A stretch of 64,000 nucleotides of DNA from JBKEDC01 sp047975205 (GCA_047975205.1 JBKEDC010000043.1:62001-126000), one strand, 5' to 3'. Counted from the stretch's first letter, positions 17,804 through 27,569 are shown. Program-made: numbers and translations. Notes: generated by a model not told the origin, from the letters alone.

Positions 17804-19330
17804 ATGACAAATAAAGTGAGAGTGCGCTTTGCACCCAGCCCTACCGGACCTTTACACATGGGGGGTGTTCGTACAGCCTTATTCAACTATCTTTTTGCAA
17901 AACAACACGGCGGAGACTTTCTCCTTCGCATTGAAGATACTGATCAAACTCGTTTCGTTCCGGGCGCTGAAGACTATATTGTTGAATCATTAAAATGGTG
18001 CGGACTTACTCCGGATGAAGGATTAAGTTTTGGCGGTAATTGTGGTCCTTATCGCCAATCGGAACGCAAAGAAATATATCGCCAATATGCCGACCAACTT
18101 ATTGAAAGCAGTAATGCTTACTATGCTTTCGATACGCCGGAAGAACTAAATAATTTGCGTGCCGAAGCCGAAGCTAATAAAAAAATATTCTCTTACGATT
18201 TGCACACACGAGGTAAGTTGGTAAATTCACTAACCCTTTCAAAAGAAGAAGTTACCAAACGAATTGAAGCCGGTGAAAACTGGGTTATCCGCTTCAAAAT
18301 GCCCGAAAACGTAGAAGTTGTTGAAGATGATATGATTCGTGGCACAGTAAAATTCAATACCAATACACTCGACGATAAAGTGCTCTTCAAAACCGATGGT
18401 ATGCCTACCTATCATTTGGCAAATGTAGTTGATGACCATTTAATGTGCATCTCTCATGTTATTCGAGGTGAGGAATGGTTGCCATCAATGCCTTTACATG
18501 TGCTGCTTTATCAAGCTTTCGGGTGGAGTGATACCCGCCCTCAATTTGCACATTTACCCCTAATATTGAAACCTACAGGCAAAGGAAAACTCAGTAAACG
18601 CGACGGCGATAAGATGGGGTTCCCCGTATTCCCTTTGGAATGGAAAGATCCTCAAACCGGTGATATTGCCCGCGGTTATCGCGAAGATGGTTATTTCCCC
18701 GAAGCTTTTGTGAATATGCTTGCTCTTCTCGGCTGGAATGATGGCACAGAACAAGAGTTTTTCAACATGACCGAATTGATTAAACAATTTTCATTGGAAC
18801 GCGTGGTGAAAAGTGGAGCCCGTTTCAATCCGGATAAAGCCAAATGGTTTAATCATCATTACATGCAAGAACACAGTAACGAAGAGCTCTCTCAACTTTT
18901 TCAACCCATACTTGAAACTCATGGTGTTGACAATGTCGATGAAGATAAAATTATCCGCATCATTTCTTTAGTAAAAGAACGATGCGAATTTATTCATGAC
19001 TTGTGGGCTCAATCATCTTACTTTTTCCAATCTCCTTCATCTTATGATGAAAAGACGGTGCAGAAGAAGTGGAAAGAAGACAGTTCTGCCAAACTAATCG
19101 AAATCATAAGCCTATTTACAGCTGTTGAAGATTGGCAAGCTGTAACTATCAAAGAAAACTTCTCTAATTTTATGAATGAAAAAGGATGGGGATTCGGTGT
19201 TGTAATGGTACCTATCCGATTAGCCTTGGTGGGTAGTAGTCAGGGAGCTGATTTATTTGACATCTGTGAAATCATAGGTAAAGCAGAAACAATTAATCGC
19301 ATAAATACAGCTATACAACAATTAGGATAA
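17804..19330 (+). CDS. gltX: Glutamyl-tRNA synthetase
   Basis: Charges tRNA-Glu. Class I synthetase motifs are clear: the HIGH-type LHMGG in FAPSPTGPLHMGGVRTALFNY (about 9-29) and the KMSKS-type KLSKRDG (about 264-270). The catalytic domain is followed by a helical anticodon-binding domain. At 508 residues it is the usual bacterial discriminating-type length. There is no glutaminyl-tRNA synthetase in the window, so the question of misacylation of tRNA-Gln is open. The gene is flanked by a promoter of its own and lies 105 bases before tkt. Confidence 0.97.
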   Translation: MTNKVRVRFAPSPTGPLHMGGVRTALFNYLFAKQHGGDFLLRIEDTDQTRFVPGAEDYIVESLKWCGLTPDEGLSFGGNCGPYRQSERKEIYRQYADQLIESSNAYYAFDTPEELNNLRAEAEANKKIFSYDLHTRGKLVNSLTLSKEEVTKRIEAGENWVIRFKMPENVEVVEDDMIRGTVKFNTNTLDDKVLFKTDGMPTYHLANVVDDHLMCISHVIRGEEWLPSMPLHVLLYQAFGWSDTRPQFAHLPLILKPTGKGKLSKRDGDKMGFPVFPLEWKDPQTGDIARGYREDGYFPEAFVNMLALLGWNDGTEQEFFNMTELIKQFSLERVVKSGARFNPDKAKWFNHHYMQEHSNEELSQLFQPILETHGVDNVDEDKIIRIISLVKERCEFIHDLWAQSSYFFQSPSSYDEKTVQKKWKEDSSAKLIEIISLFTAVEDWQAVTIKENFSNFMNEKGWGFGVVMVPIRLALVGSSQGADLFDICEIIGKAETINRINTAIQQLG

Positions 19331-19435
19331 CTTAAATAAAGTATTTTATACTTTTTCAAATTATTTCCTTATATTCGGGCTGATTTTAATTAATACGAAA
19401 TAATACAAGTTAAACTTTTATATAACTAACATCAA

Positions 19436-21463
19436 ATGACTAAAACAGTTATCGAAAGAGCTGCAGATAACGTGCGCATTTTATCGGCTGCCATGGTTGA
19501 ACAAGCTAAATCCGGACACCCCGGTGGTGCTATGGGCGGAGCCGATTTTGTAAGCGTACTCTACTCAGAATTCTTAAATTACGATCCTAGCGATTTGGCT
19601 TGGATTAATCGCGACCGATTTTACCTAGACCCGGGTCACATGTCTCCGATGTTGTATGCTATCCTATCTTTAACCGGAACATACAGCATGGACGACCTCG
19701 CCAACTTCCGCCAATGGGGAAGCATTACACCCGGACACCCTGAAGTTGATGTTCTGCGCGGTGTTGAGAATACGTCAGGACCTCTTGGACAAGGTCATAC
19801 AATGGCTGTAGGTGCTGCCATTGCCGAAAGATTCTTAGTGAGCAAATTCGGCGAATGGATGTCGCATAAAACATATGCTTTTATTTCTGACGGTGGTGTT
19901 CAAGAAGAAATCTCTCAAGGTGCAGGACGTATTGCCGGACATTTAGGATTGAATAATCTCATCATGTTCTATGATTCAAACGATATTCAACTTTCAACTA
20001 CGACTAAAGAAGTTACCACCGAAGATACGGCCAAAAAATATGAAGCTTGGGGCTGGAATGTTGTCACTATAAATGGGAACAGTGCAATAGCTATCCGAGA
20101 AGCTTTAAAAAATGCACAAACTGAAAATAAAAAACCAACACTTATCATTGGTAAAACAATCATGGGTAAAGGAGCAGTTACCGAATCCGGTGAAAATTTT
20201 GAAGGTAAGACTTCTACTCATGGACAACCTCTCGGTGCTGCTGGCGCTTCATTGGCAAAAACTATCGAGAACTTAGGCGGAAATGCAACAGCTCCGTTTA
20301 CTATCTTCGATGATGTGCAGGCTTTATTTAATACCCGCAAAAATGAATTGGTTAAAGCAGCGTCCGGAAAGAAAGCCGCACAAGAAAAATGGGCAAAAGC
20401 AAATCCGGAATTAGCAAACAAACTAGCAATATTCTTTGCCAAAGAAACTCCTAAGTTCGATTTTTCTAAGATTGAACAAAAAGCAGACTCGGCAACTCGC
20501 GGAGCATCGGCGACGGTATTGGCAGCTTTTGCAAATGAAGTGGAAAATATGATTGTTTCTTCTGCCGATCTCTCTAATTCAGATAAAACAGACGGTTTCT
20601 TGAAAAACACAAAAGCAATTACTAAAGACAACTTCTCGGGTCAGTTTTTACAAGCAGGCGTTTGCGAATTAACCATGGCAACTATCATGAATGGTATGGC
20701 ATTGCACGGAGGAATAATTCCTGTTTGCGGCACATTCTTTGTGTTCTCTGATTATATGAAGCCTGCTGTTCGTCTTTCTGCTCTAATGGAACTTCCTGTA
20801 AAATATGTTTGGACACATGATGCCTTCCGAGTGGGTGAAGATGGACCTACACATCAACCTGTTGAGCAAGAAGCTCAAATCCGCTTGATGGAAAAACTTC
20901 AAAATCATAGTCACAAAAATTCGATGTTGGTACTTCGTCCGGCAGATTGCGAAGAAACTACCGTATCTTGGAAAATGGCTTTAGAAAATATTGATACTCC
21001 AACGGGCTTGATTCTTTCTCGTCAGAACATTACAAACTTACCATCTGCAGGAAATCGTTATGAGGCTGCTTTGTCTGCTGAAAAAGGTGCTTATATCGTA
21101 ACTGATTGCGAAGGAACTCCTGATGTTATCCTTCTGGCATCGGGTTCTGAAGTTAGCACATTAGTATCAGGCGCCGAACTTTTAGCCAAAGATGGCGTTA
21201 AATGTAGAATTGTTTCTGTTCCTTCCGAAGGTTTATTCAGATCACAACCTGCTACTTACCAAAACGAGATTCTTCCTTCCGGGGTTAAAAAGTTTGGTAT
21301 GACTGCCGGTTTACCTGTTACTCTAGAAGGATTGGTTGGTGCCGATGGTAAAGTCTTCGGACTAAATTCATTCGGATTCTCAGCACCATACACTGTACTT
21401 GATGAAAAACTAGGTTTCACAGGTGAGAATGTATATAATCAAGTAAAAACTATTTTGAGGTAG
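19436..21463 (+). CDS. tkt: Transketolase
   Basis: Thiamin-diphosphate enzyme of the non-oxidative pentose phosphate pathway; transfers two-carbon units between sugar phosphates. The 675 residues show the substrate motif SGHPGGAMGGADFV (about 26), the GPLGQGHTMAVGAA loop (about 115), the cofactor-binding SDGGVQEEISQGAGRIAGHLGLNNLIMFYDSNDIQ (about 151-185; GDG-type motif as SDGG), and the pyrimidine-domain segment HDAFRVGEDGPTHQPVEQ (about 461). The TPP requirement links it to the thiamin operon at 34 kb. A long bidirectional terminator follows. Confidence 0.96.
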   Translation: MTKTVIERAADNVRILSAAMVEQAKSGHPGGAMGGADFVSVLYSEFLNYDPSDLAWINRDRFYLDPGHMSPMLYAILSLTGTYSMDDLANFRQWGSITPGHPEVDVLRGVENTSGPLGQGHTMAVGAAIAERFLVSKFGEWMSHKTYAFISDGGVQEEISQGAGRIAGHLGLNNLIMFYDSNDIQLSTTTKEVTTEDTAKKYEAWGWNVVTINGNSAIAIREALKNAQTENKKPTLIIGKTIMGKGAVTESGENFEGKTSTHGQPLGAAGASLAKTIENLGGNATAPFTIFDDVQALFNTRKNELVKAASGKKAAQEKWAKANPELANKLAIFFAKETPKFDFSKIEQKADSATRGASATVLAAFANEVENMIVSSADLSNSDKTDGFLKNTKAITKDNFSGQFLQAGVCELTMATIMNGMALHGGIIPVCGTFFVFSDYMKPAVRLSALMELPVKYVWTHDAFRVGEDGPTHQPVEQEAQIRLMEKLQNHSHKNSMLVLRPADCEETTVSWKMALENIDTPTGLILSRQNITNLPSAGNRYEAALSAEKGAYIVTDCEGTPDVILLASGSEVSTLVSGAELLAKDGVKCRIVSVPSEGLFRSQPATYQNEILPSGVKKFGMTAGLPVTLEGLVGADGKVFGLNSFGFSAPYTVLDEKLGFTGENVYNQVKTILR

Positions 21464-21483
21464 TTTTCGCGGCCTTTTCTATA

Positions 21484-21533
21484 AAAAAGATAGAAATTCT
21501 CTAAATATCATTTTAGAGAATTTCTATCTTTTT
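21484..21533. terminator. Bidirectional terminator between tkt and FKBP gene
   Basis: A 22-bp stem (21484-21505 with 21512-21533) is bordered by A and T runs on both sides, so it can stop transcription from tkt (+) and from the convergent FKBP gene (-). Confidence 0.85.
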
Positions 21534-21539
21534 ATCTTC

Positions 21540-21971
21540 TTACTTGAGTATTTCCAGTAATCGAATATCGAAGGCTAACACGGCATAAGGAGGAATCTTA
21601 TTGCTCGTGCCTTTTCTACCCCAAGCCAATTCAGATGGTACCCAAAACTTATATCGGGATCCCACACTCATCAACGTCAATCCTTCTTGCAAGCCATCAA
21701 TGACTTCAGCTATTCTTACTTCCTCAGGTGTATTTTGTTTATAAGTGTCTTCTAGTAATTTTCCATCTAACAATTGTGCTCGTTGGTGCATAATCACCGT
21801 AGCGTATTTATCCGGTTTATCCCCGGCTGTTTCTTCTAGTATTAGGTATTGCAAACCATCGGAAGTTTCTATTACCCCTTCTTTTCTTGCATTTTGTATT
21901 AGAAATTCCTCTCCCATCTTTCTATGATGTCCGGCTCCTCCCTTTGTCTTCTTCGATTCTCGTTTTGCCAT
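21540..21971 (-). CDS. FKBP-type peptidyl-prolyl isomerase
   Basis: Catalyses cis-trans isomerisation at proline bonds and helps protein folding. The 143 residues have a Lys-rich start (MAKRESKKTKGG) without a signal peptide, so the protein appears cytoplasmic. A short helical linker resembling the MIP-type N-terminal tail (EEFLIQNARKEGVIETSDGLQYLIL) leads into one FKBP domain ending WVPSELAWGRKGTSNKIPP-YAVLAFDIRLLEI, which holds the conserved PxxLAWG and the LxFxIxLL strand. It is followed on the minus strand by the tkt terminator. Confidence 0.87.
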   Translation of the reverse strand: MAKRESKKTKGGAGHHRKMGEEFLIQNARKEGVIETSDGLQYLILEETAGDKPDKYATVIMHQRAQLLDGKLLEDTYKQNTPEEVRIAEVIDGLQEGLTLMSVGSRYKFWVPSELAWGRKGTSNKIPPYAVLAFDIRLLEILK

Positions 21972-21984
21972 GATATTCCATTAT

Positions 21985-22022
21985 AAAAAAGCCCCAACAG
22001 GGAATGATTCCTATTGGAGCTT
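21985..22022 (-). terminator. Terminator after the Lrp-type gene
   Basis: Minus-strand hairpin (22020-22008 with 22004-21991, containing G-T pairs) followed by six T; ends transcription of the Lrp-type gene just before the FKBP start. Confidence 0.6.
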
Positions 22023-22048
22023 GCATGTTTTAATTCTTAATGGAGGTA

Positions 22049-22528
22049 TTAGTCTTCACACCTGATAGGTACTTCCCTTCGAAACGATTGCTCCAAAGAG
22101 ATAAAGGTTTCGGTACTTGCCACTCCTGATATCTTTTGAACCTGCGTACTTAAGATATCTTTTAAGTGTTCGTTGTCCTGAGCATACACCTTAGCAAATA
22201 TAGCGTAAGCTCCGGTTGTGTAATGGCATTCTACTATTTCAGGAATGCGCTCCAACATCATGGCTACATCTTCATAAAACCCACCTTTTTCCAGATAGAT
22301 ACCTACATAGGTACACGTTTTATAATTCACCTTTGTAGGATCTACATGATAACCTGAACCTGTTATTACTTTCAGATCTACCATACGATTTACGCGCTGG
22401 TGAACAGCGGCTCTTGAAACGCCGACTTCGGCGGCCACATCTTTAAACGGAATACGAGCATTCCTTGTTATTATGTCTAAGATGTGTAAGTCTATTTTGT
22501 CTAAATTGCTTCGTAGTGTCATAATCAC
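22049..22528 (-). CDS. Lrp/AsnC-family transcription regulator
   Basis: The 159 residues have an N-terminal AsnC-type helix-turn-helix (about 8-55: LDKIDLHILDIITRNARIPFKDVAAEVGVSRAAVHQRVNRMVDLKVI) and a C-terminal ligand-binding RAM domain (about 70-150: YVGIYLEKGGFYEDVAMMLERIPEIVECHYTTGAYAIFAKV). Such proteins sense amino acids. It is divergent from amtB with 390 bases between, so control of ammonium uptake is plausible but inferred. Confidence 0.92.
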   Translation of the reverse strand: MIMTLRSNLDKIDLHILDIITRNARIPFKDVAAEVGVSRAAVHQRVNRMVDLKVITGSGYHVDPTKVNYKTCTYVGIYLEKGGFYEDVAMMLERIPEIVECHYTTGAYAIFAKVYAQDNEHLKDILSTQVQKISGVASTETFISLEQSFRREVPIRCED

Positions 22529-22550
22529 TTCATTTACATTAAAAACTGTA

Positions 22551-22558
22551 CAAAGATA
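22551..22558 (-). promoter_or_regulatory. -7 promoter box for the Lrp-type gene
   Basis: Minus-strand TATCTTTG, 22 bases before the ATG at 22528, is a full match to TAnnTTTG. Confidence 0.5.
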
Positions 22559-22829
22559 ATAATTTTACCATATCGAAACCAAACGTATTAGTTTTCTTTC
22601 AAAATGATATTTAATCTTTCAAACTACTGTAATTACAATAAAAAAAATTACAAACTACATGAGAAAAATCGACACAAAGGACTACATTATACAAGAAAAC
22701 CAAATACAAACATGTATTTTTTAATGGTATTAATATACAAAAAGCAATATTTTTCCGAATACACCTACACTTAAATAGGTATTGTAGATTAAAATACAAA
22801 AATCTAAACACAACAAGTAACATTATATT

Positions 22830-22888
22830 TACATTTGATATTAAAACGATACAGAATTAAATATATAAGTATCATTTATCTACTTTTG
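22830..22888 (+). promoter_or_regulatory. amtB: Two -7 boxes upstream of amtB
   Basis: TACATTTG (22830-22837) and TACTTTTG (22881-22888) both match TAnnTTTG, suggesting two start sites 82 and 31 bases before the gene. The remaining 22559-22829 is AT-rich with no gene seen. Confidence 0.5.
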
Positions 22889-22918
22889 TAATCAAACAAC
22901 AAGTAAATACTCAGTCAG

Positions 22919-24262
22919 ATGAATTCAGAAAACAAATTAACCAAACGTAGTTGGCAAATTATCTTTGCTGCTCTAATTATAATCAGCATAATTGGGGTAT
23001 TTGTTCCTAGTGGTTTCAATAGCTCTAATATGGAAAATATAGATAAAGGAGATGTTGCCTGGATGCTCACGGCAACAGCCCTTGTATTACTAATGACTCC
23101 CGGGTTGGCTTTTTTTTATGGTGGCATGGTTAATCCAAAGAATATAATTTCTACTGTACTGCAAAGTTATATGGCAATGGGTGTCATTAGCGTTGTTTGG
23201 GTTATTGTTGGATTCAGCTTAGCTTTCGGCAATAGCATCGGACCTGAAGGCTTTGGCTTAATTGGAGATCCCAGAACATTTTTCTTTTTCAAAAATGTTA
23301 CGGGAGCACCAGATCCTAACCTATGTCCTACTATTCCTTTAGCCCTATACGCCATGTTTCAGCTTAAATTCGCCATTATAACTCCGGCTTTAATTACCGG
23401 TTCTTTTGCCGGTAGGGTTAATTTTAGGGCTTATATCCTATTTATGGTGTTATTCACTATCTTTATTTATGCTCCTCTTTGTCATTGGACTTGGCATCCT
23501 AACGGATTCTTAAGAAACTGGGGAATAATTGATTTTGCCGGAGGAACTGTAGTGCATATGTCAGCCGGATTTGCAGCTCTTGCCGGAGCCATGTTCCTAG
23601 GCAGACGTAAGAATTTCGATAAAGAGCTTAAACCGGCTAATATCACTTTTGTGCTGCTCGGCGCAGGAATGCTTTGGTTCGGATGGTTCGGATTTAATGC
23701 AGGTTCAGCACTAGCAGCAAATTCAACAGCTGCATTGGCACTTATGAATACAAACACAGCATCGGCTGCGGGAATGCTATCTTACTTATTTTTCGATATG
23801 GCAAAAGGAAAAAAACCAAGTGGTATGGGAGCTGCCATCGGATTAGTTGTTGGATTGGTTGCTATCACTCCTGCTGCAGGTGAGGTTCATGTAGGTGCCA
23901 GTATGTGTATGGGAGTTATTGCATCTATCGTGAGTAATATAGCTATCGAATGGAGATCGAAAACGCATCTCGATGATACATTAGATGTTTTCCCTGCTCA
24001 TGGAATGGGTGGTATTGTCGGAATGATTCTAACTGCCGTTTTTGCTAATAATGTTGGACTGATATACGGACATACCAAAACATTCTTCTATCACCTCCTT
24101 GCATTAGTTATCGTTGGAGCTTTCACTTTTTTCGGATCTTGGATATTATACAAAATTACAGATATGATTGTTCCTATGCGAGTAACTGAAGAAGATGAAG
24201 AAATAGGACTTGATATTAGTCAGCACAACGAAAGCTATAGTTTCGTTTATAAAGAAGATTAA
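22919..24262 (+). CDS. amtB: Ammonium transporter
   Basis: Inner-membrane channel for ammonium/ammonia. The 447 residues carry a single hydrophobic N-terminal segment and then the family core: DVAWMLTATALVLLMTPGLAFFYGGMV, the DFAGGTVVHMSAG segment with the first pore His (His213) and FPAHGMGGIVGMI with the second (His361). Around eleven further membrane helices are visible, and the C-terminal tail (EEDEEIGLDISQHNESY) has the conserved GLD-x-x-x-H motif that PII proteins contact. No glnK/PII gene lies beside it, although glnK-amtB pairing is common. Strong terminator downstream. Confidence 0.95.
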   Translation: MNSENKLTKRSWQIIFAALIIISIIGVFVPSGFNSSNMENIDKGDVAWMLTATALVLLMTPGLAFFYGGMVNPKNIISTVLQSYMAMGVISVVWVIVGFSLAFGNSIGPEGFGLIGDPRTFFFFKNVTGAPDPNLCPTIPLALYAMFQLKFAIITPALITGSFAGRVNFRAYILFMVLFTIFIYAPLCHWTWHPNGFLRNWGIIDFAGGTVVHMSAGFAALAGAMFLGRRKNFDKELKPANITFVLLGAGMLWFGWFGFNAGSALAANSTAALALMNTNTASAAGMLSYLFFDMAKGKKPSGMGAAIGLVVGLVAITPAAGEVHVGASMCMGVIASIVSNIAIEWRSKTHLDDTLDVFPAHGMGGIVGMILTAVFANNVGLIYGHTKTFFYHLLALVIVGAFTFFGSWILYKITDMIVPMRVTEEDEEIGLDISQHNESYSFVYKED

Positions 24263-24286
24263 GTAAAGTATTTATTGTTTATGTAG

Positions 24287-24323
24287 AGGGGAGCATATAT
24301 AACAGTATGCTCCCCTATTTTTT
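24287..24323 (+). terminator. Intrinsic terminator after amtB
   Basis: An 11-bp perfect stem (24287-24297 with 24306-24316) followed by ATTTTTTT. Confidence 0.85.
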
Positions 24324-24344
24324 TGCCATATTAAATATGGCAAA
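24322..24344. repeat. 23-bp perfect inverted repeat downstream of amtB terminator
   Basis: Arms of 11 bases (24322-24332 and 24334-24344) around one central base. It starts inside the terminator T-run and lies 68 bases before the next gene. It could be an operator or part of a second terminator; no T-run follows it. Confidence 0.5.
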
Positions 24345-24411
24345 CTCTTTTGATTGATGTAAAGTATTTTTCATACCTTTATCATGTTATTGGATAACAA
24401 GACATAATACA

Positions 24412-25326
24412 ATGAAACAATTTCTACTCTTTATCTGCGTAACTATATTGATGTTAAGTTCAAATATAACGTTAGCACAGTCCGGGCAAAAAGATGCCGA
24501 CTTCACCTATGGAAACATAACAGAGCCTAGCAGCCTATCAATTTCAAATGCTGAGGCTGTAAAATTTTCATTTCCTATCACTTCTCAAATAAGCTACACA
24601 GCACTCTCTCAGTTTCAAACAAGCGAGGGTAAAGATTTTTTTAAGGAAGCTCTTCAATTAGATGAGAGACAACGAGCAATAGAAAAAGAATTAAACAGGC
24701 TCAGAAAAGAATACGCCGACAGTAAAAGCGAATCGGGCAAAAAACATATCGGAGAAGAAATTCTTCATCAGGAAGAACAAAGTCATAAGCTCTATCAAGA
24801 GTCGGAAAAGCTTAAGCTTAAATCAAATCAATTGGAATATAATTATTGGGTCGGTGCCGATGATAAAGAAGTTTCCATTTTTGTTACTAACTTCATGCCT
24901 AAAAAAGTAACTTATGCCAGTATCAATGATTATGACGACAGAAATTCGTTAAATGCAAAAAGCAAATACCCTATTTACAACAAAAGAACCGATAACAAAG
25001 CTCTTGTTAGAGAGCAAAAGGGCAATGATAGTAAGTTAGTTTATAAAATTCAGGTAGGAAGATACAAAACCACTCCAAAGTCGGTGGCTGATAAATTTAA
25101 AAAACTTTCATTCATTCGTAGAATAGACCATCAAACTAATGAAAGTGGCGAAACAATATATACTGTTGGAAAATTAACGAATTATGAAGATGCTCAGCAG
25201 ATGCAGGTTCAACTTGAAAAAGAAGGATTTACAAAAACAAAAATAATAGCTTTTCAAGGCGACAACGAAGTGGTTGTTGATGCCGATGGAAACCTACCCG
25301 AAACACCACAAACTCCAATAAATTAG
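24412..25326 (+). CDS. Exported coiled-coil protein with SPOR-like C-terminal domain
   Basis: Not assigned to a named family. Signal peptide about 1-22 (ending LAQ), then a charged helical region with heptad character (about 70-140, EALQLDERQRAIEKELNRLRKEY). The C-terminal 80 residues (about 205-290) look like a SPOR/sporulation-related repeat: LVYKIQVGRYKTTPKSVADKFKKL ... ETIYTVGKLTNYEDAQQMQVQLEKEGFTKTKIIAF. SPOR domains bind denuded peptidoglycan, so the protein may act in the envelope. It precedes nfeD by 13 bases and probably shares its operon. Confidence 0.65.
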   Translation: MKQFLLFICVTILMLSSNITLAQSGQKDADFTYGNITEPSSLSISNAEAVKFSFPITSQISYTALSQFQTSEGKDFFKEALQLDERQRAIEKELNRLRKEYADSKSESGKKHIGEEILHQEEQSHKLYQESEKLKLKSNQLEYNYWVGADDKEVSIFVTNFMPKKVTYASINDYDDRNSLNAKSKYPIYNKRTDNKALVREQKGNDSKLVYKIQVGRYKTTPKSVADKFKKLSFIRRIDHQTNESGETIYTVGKLTNYEDAQQMQVQLEKEGFTKTKIIAFQGDNEVVVDADGNLPETPQTPIN

Positions 25327-25339
25327 AAAGTACCATACG

Positions 25340-25804
25340 ATGACGATCATTTTAACAATCTTGTTCTTAATCATTTTAGGCATTATATTGCTTTTTATAG
25401 AGTTTGCTGTTATTCCGGGTATAACTCTTGCCGGAATTGGAGGTGTCGTGCTATTCATTTTAAGCATATTTCTATCCTTTAAAACATATGGACTAGCCAC
25501 AGGAATACTCGTTACACTTTTTATCTTAATTGTTTCTCCGATTTTAATCTTTAAATTCTTCAAAACAAAAGCCGGAAAGAAAATGCTGTTAGAAACGGAA
25601 ATAGATACGCACGTAGGCAGTATTCAACATATTCACGTTGGCGATGAAGGCATTACAATAGGCAGATTGGCTCCGGTGGGAAAAGCTAAGTTTGGGGATC
25701 AAATTGTAGAAACAAAATCGATAACAGGCTATATTGACAGCAACAGCAGGGTTAAAGTAATTGAAACAACAAAAACGCAAATAATTGTAGAACCTTTAAA
25801 TTAA
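25340..25804 (+). CDS. nfeD: NfeD-family membrane protein
   Basis: Short-form NfeD of 154 residues without the N-terminal protease domain. Three membrane segments (about 4-26, 28-48, 52-75) are followed by a soluble OB-fold domain (about 95-150; [44 protein letters not shown]). It is followed after 5 bases by floA, the standard pairing in which NfeD supports a flotillin-type scaffold in membrane microdomains. Confidence 0.88.
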   Translation: MTIILTILFLIILGIILLFIEFAVIPGITLAGIGGVVLFILSIFLSFKTYGLATGILVTLFILIVSPILIFKFFKTKAGKKMLLETEIDTHVGSIQHIHVGDEGITIGRLAPVGKAKFGDQIVETKSITGYIDSNSRVKVIETTKTQIIVEPLN

Positions 25805-25809
25805 ATAAT

Positions 25810-26787
25810 ATGATGATGTATGGAACCTTTGGTATTGTAGTCGGGGCATTTATCCTCATTATGATACTCCTTTATTTTATTCCCGTGGGATTATGGTTTT
25901 CCGCCTTAGTGTCTGGGGTTAGAATATCTCTTGTACAATTATTTTTGATGCGATTCAGAAAAGTACCGCCTTCAATTATTGTGCGCGCACTCATTGAGGG
26001 AACAAAAGCCGGTATTAAACTAGAAGCCGATAAACTAGAGGCTCATTACTTAGCCGGTGGGAAAGTTGACATGGTAGTTCATGCCCTAGTGTCGGCAGAA
26101 AAAGCAAACATTGATTTGCCTTTTAATATGGCAACAGCTATCGACTTAGCCGGTCGTGACGTATTTGAAGCCGTTCAAATGTCGGTTAACCCCAAAGTAA
26201 TTGATACTCCTCCGGTTGCTGCCGTAGCCAAGGATGGTATCCAACTTATTGCCAAGGCTCGGGTTACTGTTCGTGCAAATATCAAACAGCTAGTTGGTGG
26301 TGCCGGTGAAGAAACCATTCTTGCTCGTGTTGGTGAAGGTATTGTATCATCAATAGGATCAAGCAGCACACACAAATCAGTATTGGAAAACCCGGATTCG
26401 ATATCAAAACTAGTGTTAGGCAAAGGATTAGATGCCGGCACTGCATTCGAGATTCTTTCGATTGATATTGCCGATATTGATATAGGTAAAAACATTGGTG
26501 CCGGTTTACAAATAGACCAAGCCGATGCCGATAAGAACATTGCTCAAGCCAAAGCCGAGGAACGCCGTGCCATGGCCGTTGCCCTTGAACAAGAGATGCG
26601 TGCTAAAGCTCAAGAAGCCCGTGCCAAAGTAATTGAAGCTGAAGCGCAAGTTCCTTTAGCTCTTTCTGAAGCTTTTAGGAATGGAAATTTAGGCGTAATG
26701 GACTATATGAAGTATAAAAACATTATGGCAGATACTCAAATGCGCGAGTCGATTGCCGGTGAAGAGCAACAAAAAAAGAACAAATAA
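25810..26787 (+). CDS. floA: Flotillin-like scaffold protein
   Basis: Membrane-anchored SPFH-family protein that organises membrane microdomains. The 325 residues start with a hydrophobic hairpin (about 5-35) followed by a typical FloA sequence: [36 protein letters not shown], a [41 protein letters not shown] core, and an Ala/Glu-rich helix (about 235-290) that drives assembly. Length matches the family. Start at 25810 gives MMMYG; the second or third Met could be used instead. Operon with nfeD. Confidence 0.92.
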   Translation: MMMYGTFGIVVGAFILIMILLYFIPVGLWFSALVSGVRISLVQLFLMRFRKVPPSIIVRALIEGTKAGIKLEADKLEAHYLAGGKVDMVVHALVSAEKANIDLPFNMATAIDLAGRDVFEAVQMSVNPKVIDTPPVAAVAKDGIQLIAKARVTVRANIKQLVGGAGEETILARVGEGIVSSIGSSSTHKSVLENPDSISKLVLGKGLDAGTAFEILSIDIADIDIGKNIGAGLQIDQADADKNIAQAKAEERRAMAVALEQEMRAKAQEARAKVIEAEAQVPLALSEAFRNGNLGVMDYMKYKNIMADTQMRESIAGEEQQKKNK

Positions 26788-26864
26788 GCCACAATTAAGA
26801 TAGACCTAATGTTTAGGTCATTATACCACGGAATAACTAAAGTAAAGTTGACTTTGGCATAACC

Positions 26865-26892
26865 TTGATTTTGGCAACAGCACCTATCTTTG
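26865..26892 (+). promoter_or_regulatory. Promoter in the floA-rpoD gap
   Basis: TTG (26865-26867) and TATCTTTG (26885-26892), separated by 17 bases, resemble the Bacteroidota -33/-7 pair. No open reading frame follows within the next 90 bases before a terminator. Confidence 0.5.
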
Positions 26893-26897
26893 CTTTC

Positions 26898-26986
26898 AGA
26901 ATTATCAATCATAAGTTTAGGTTTGATTAGTTTTATTGGTTTAGTTAGGTTTGGAAGAGGTAGAGATTAATTTCTACCTCTTTTTT
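26898..26986 (+). ncRNA. Candidate small RNA (about 90 nt)
   Basis: A segment bounded by the promoter at 26865-26892 and an intrinsic terminator at 26955-26986. It has no ATG frame of any length and is rich in TTAG/GTTT repeats. It may instead be a leaderless transcript end or a simple terminator for floA, whose stop is 110 bases upstream of the promoter. The rest of the gap to 27569 holds no supported gene; a GTG frame at 27058-27270 looks spurious. Confidence 0.35.
26955..26986 (+). terminator. Intrinsic terminator in the floA-rpoD gap
   Basis: A 10-bp stem (26955-26964 with 26973-26982) with an 8-base loop, followed by T6. Confidence 0.8.
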
Positions 26987-27569
26987 ATTTCAATTCATCT
27001 TGCTGACATATCCCCTTTCACAAAAAACCAATAGTCTATTTCTTTCTTTTCTTCCATGTGAATAGAATCCGTTATTGTTTTTTGCTTTCATTATTCAAGA
27101 TAGACAGTCCCGCTCCATTGTATTTTCTACTTTACTCATCGAGAATTATCGCTCAAAGGAATAATTATGCATATTCTTTATTGAGAAAAGAGACTAAAAT
27201 AACAATTTCAGCCTATTCCACATCAAGAATAGGCACGAATAAACAGTATAATCATTTGATTTTCAAATAACTTATCTATTAAAATACAACTCTTACACCT
27301 GCATATCAAGTCTGTCAGTAAGAAATGAAATACGCATACAATGCCCATTAAAAATCAATCTGTTTTCAGCCTCAGAAATTATAGTAGTGTTAAACAATAA
27401 TTAAAGGTAGCCTTAGTCAACTCTCAAAAATCAAACATTCTTCGAAAGGATTAAAATTCATCTAAAATCAATGAAATCAATGAAATAATCACAATATATA
27501 CGTCTCTCACAATGATTAAAAAATGAAAATTATTACCTTTAGAAACTCAAAACTAACAACCTAAAAATA

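Noticed and set aside
27058..27270. 70-residue GTG-started frame before rpoD
   Set aside because: No Shine-Dalgarno or promoter, no recognisable family and AT-rich chance composition.
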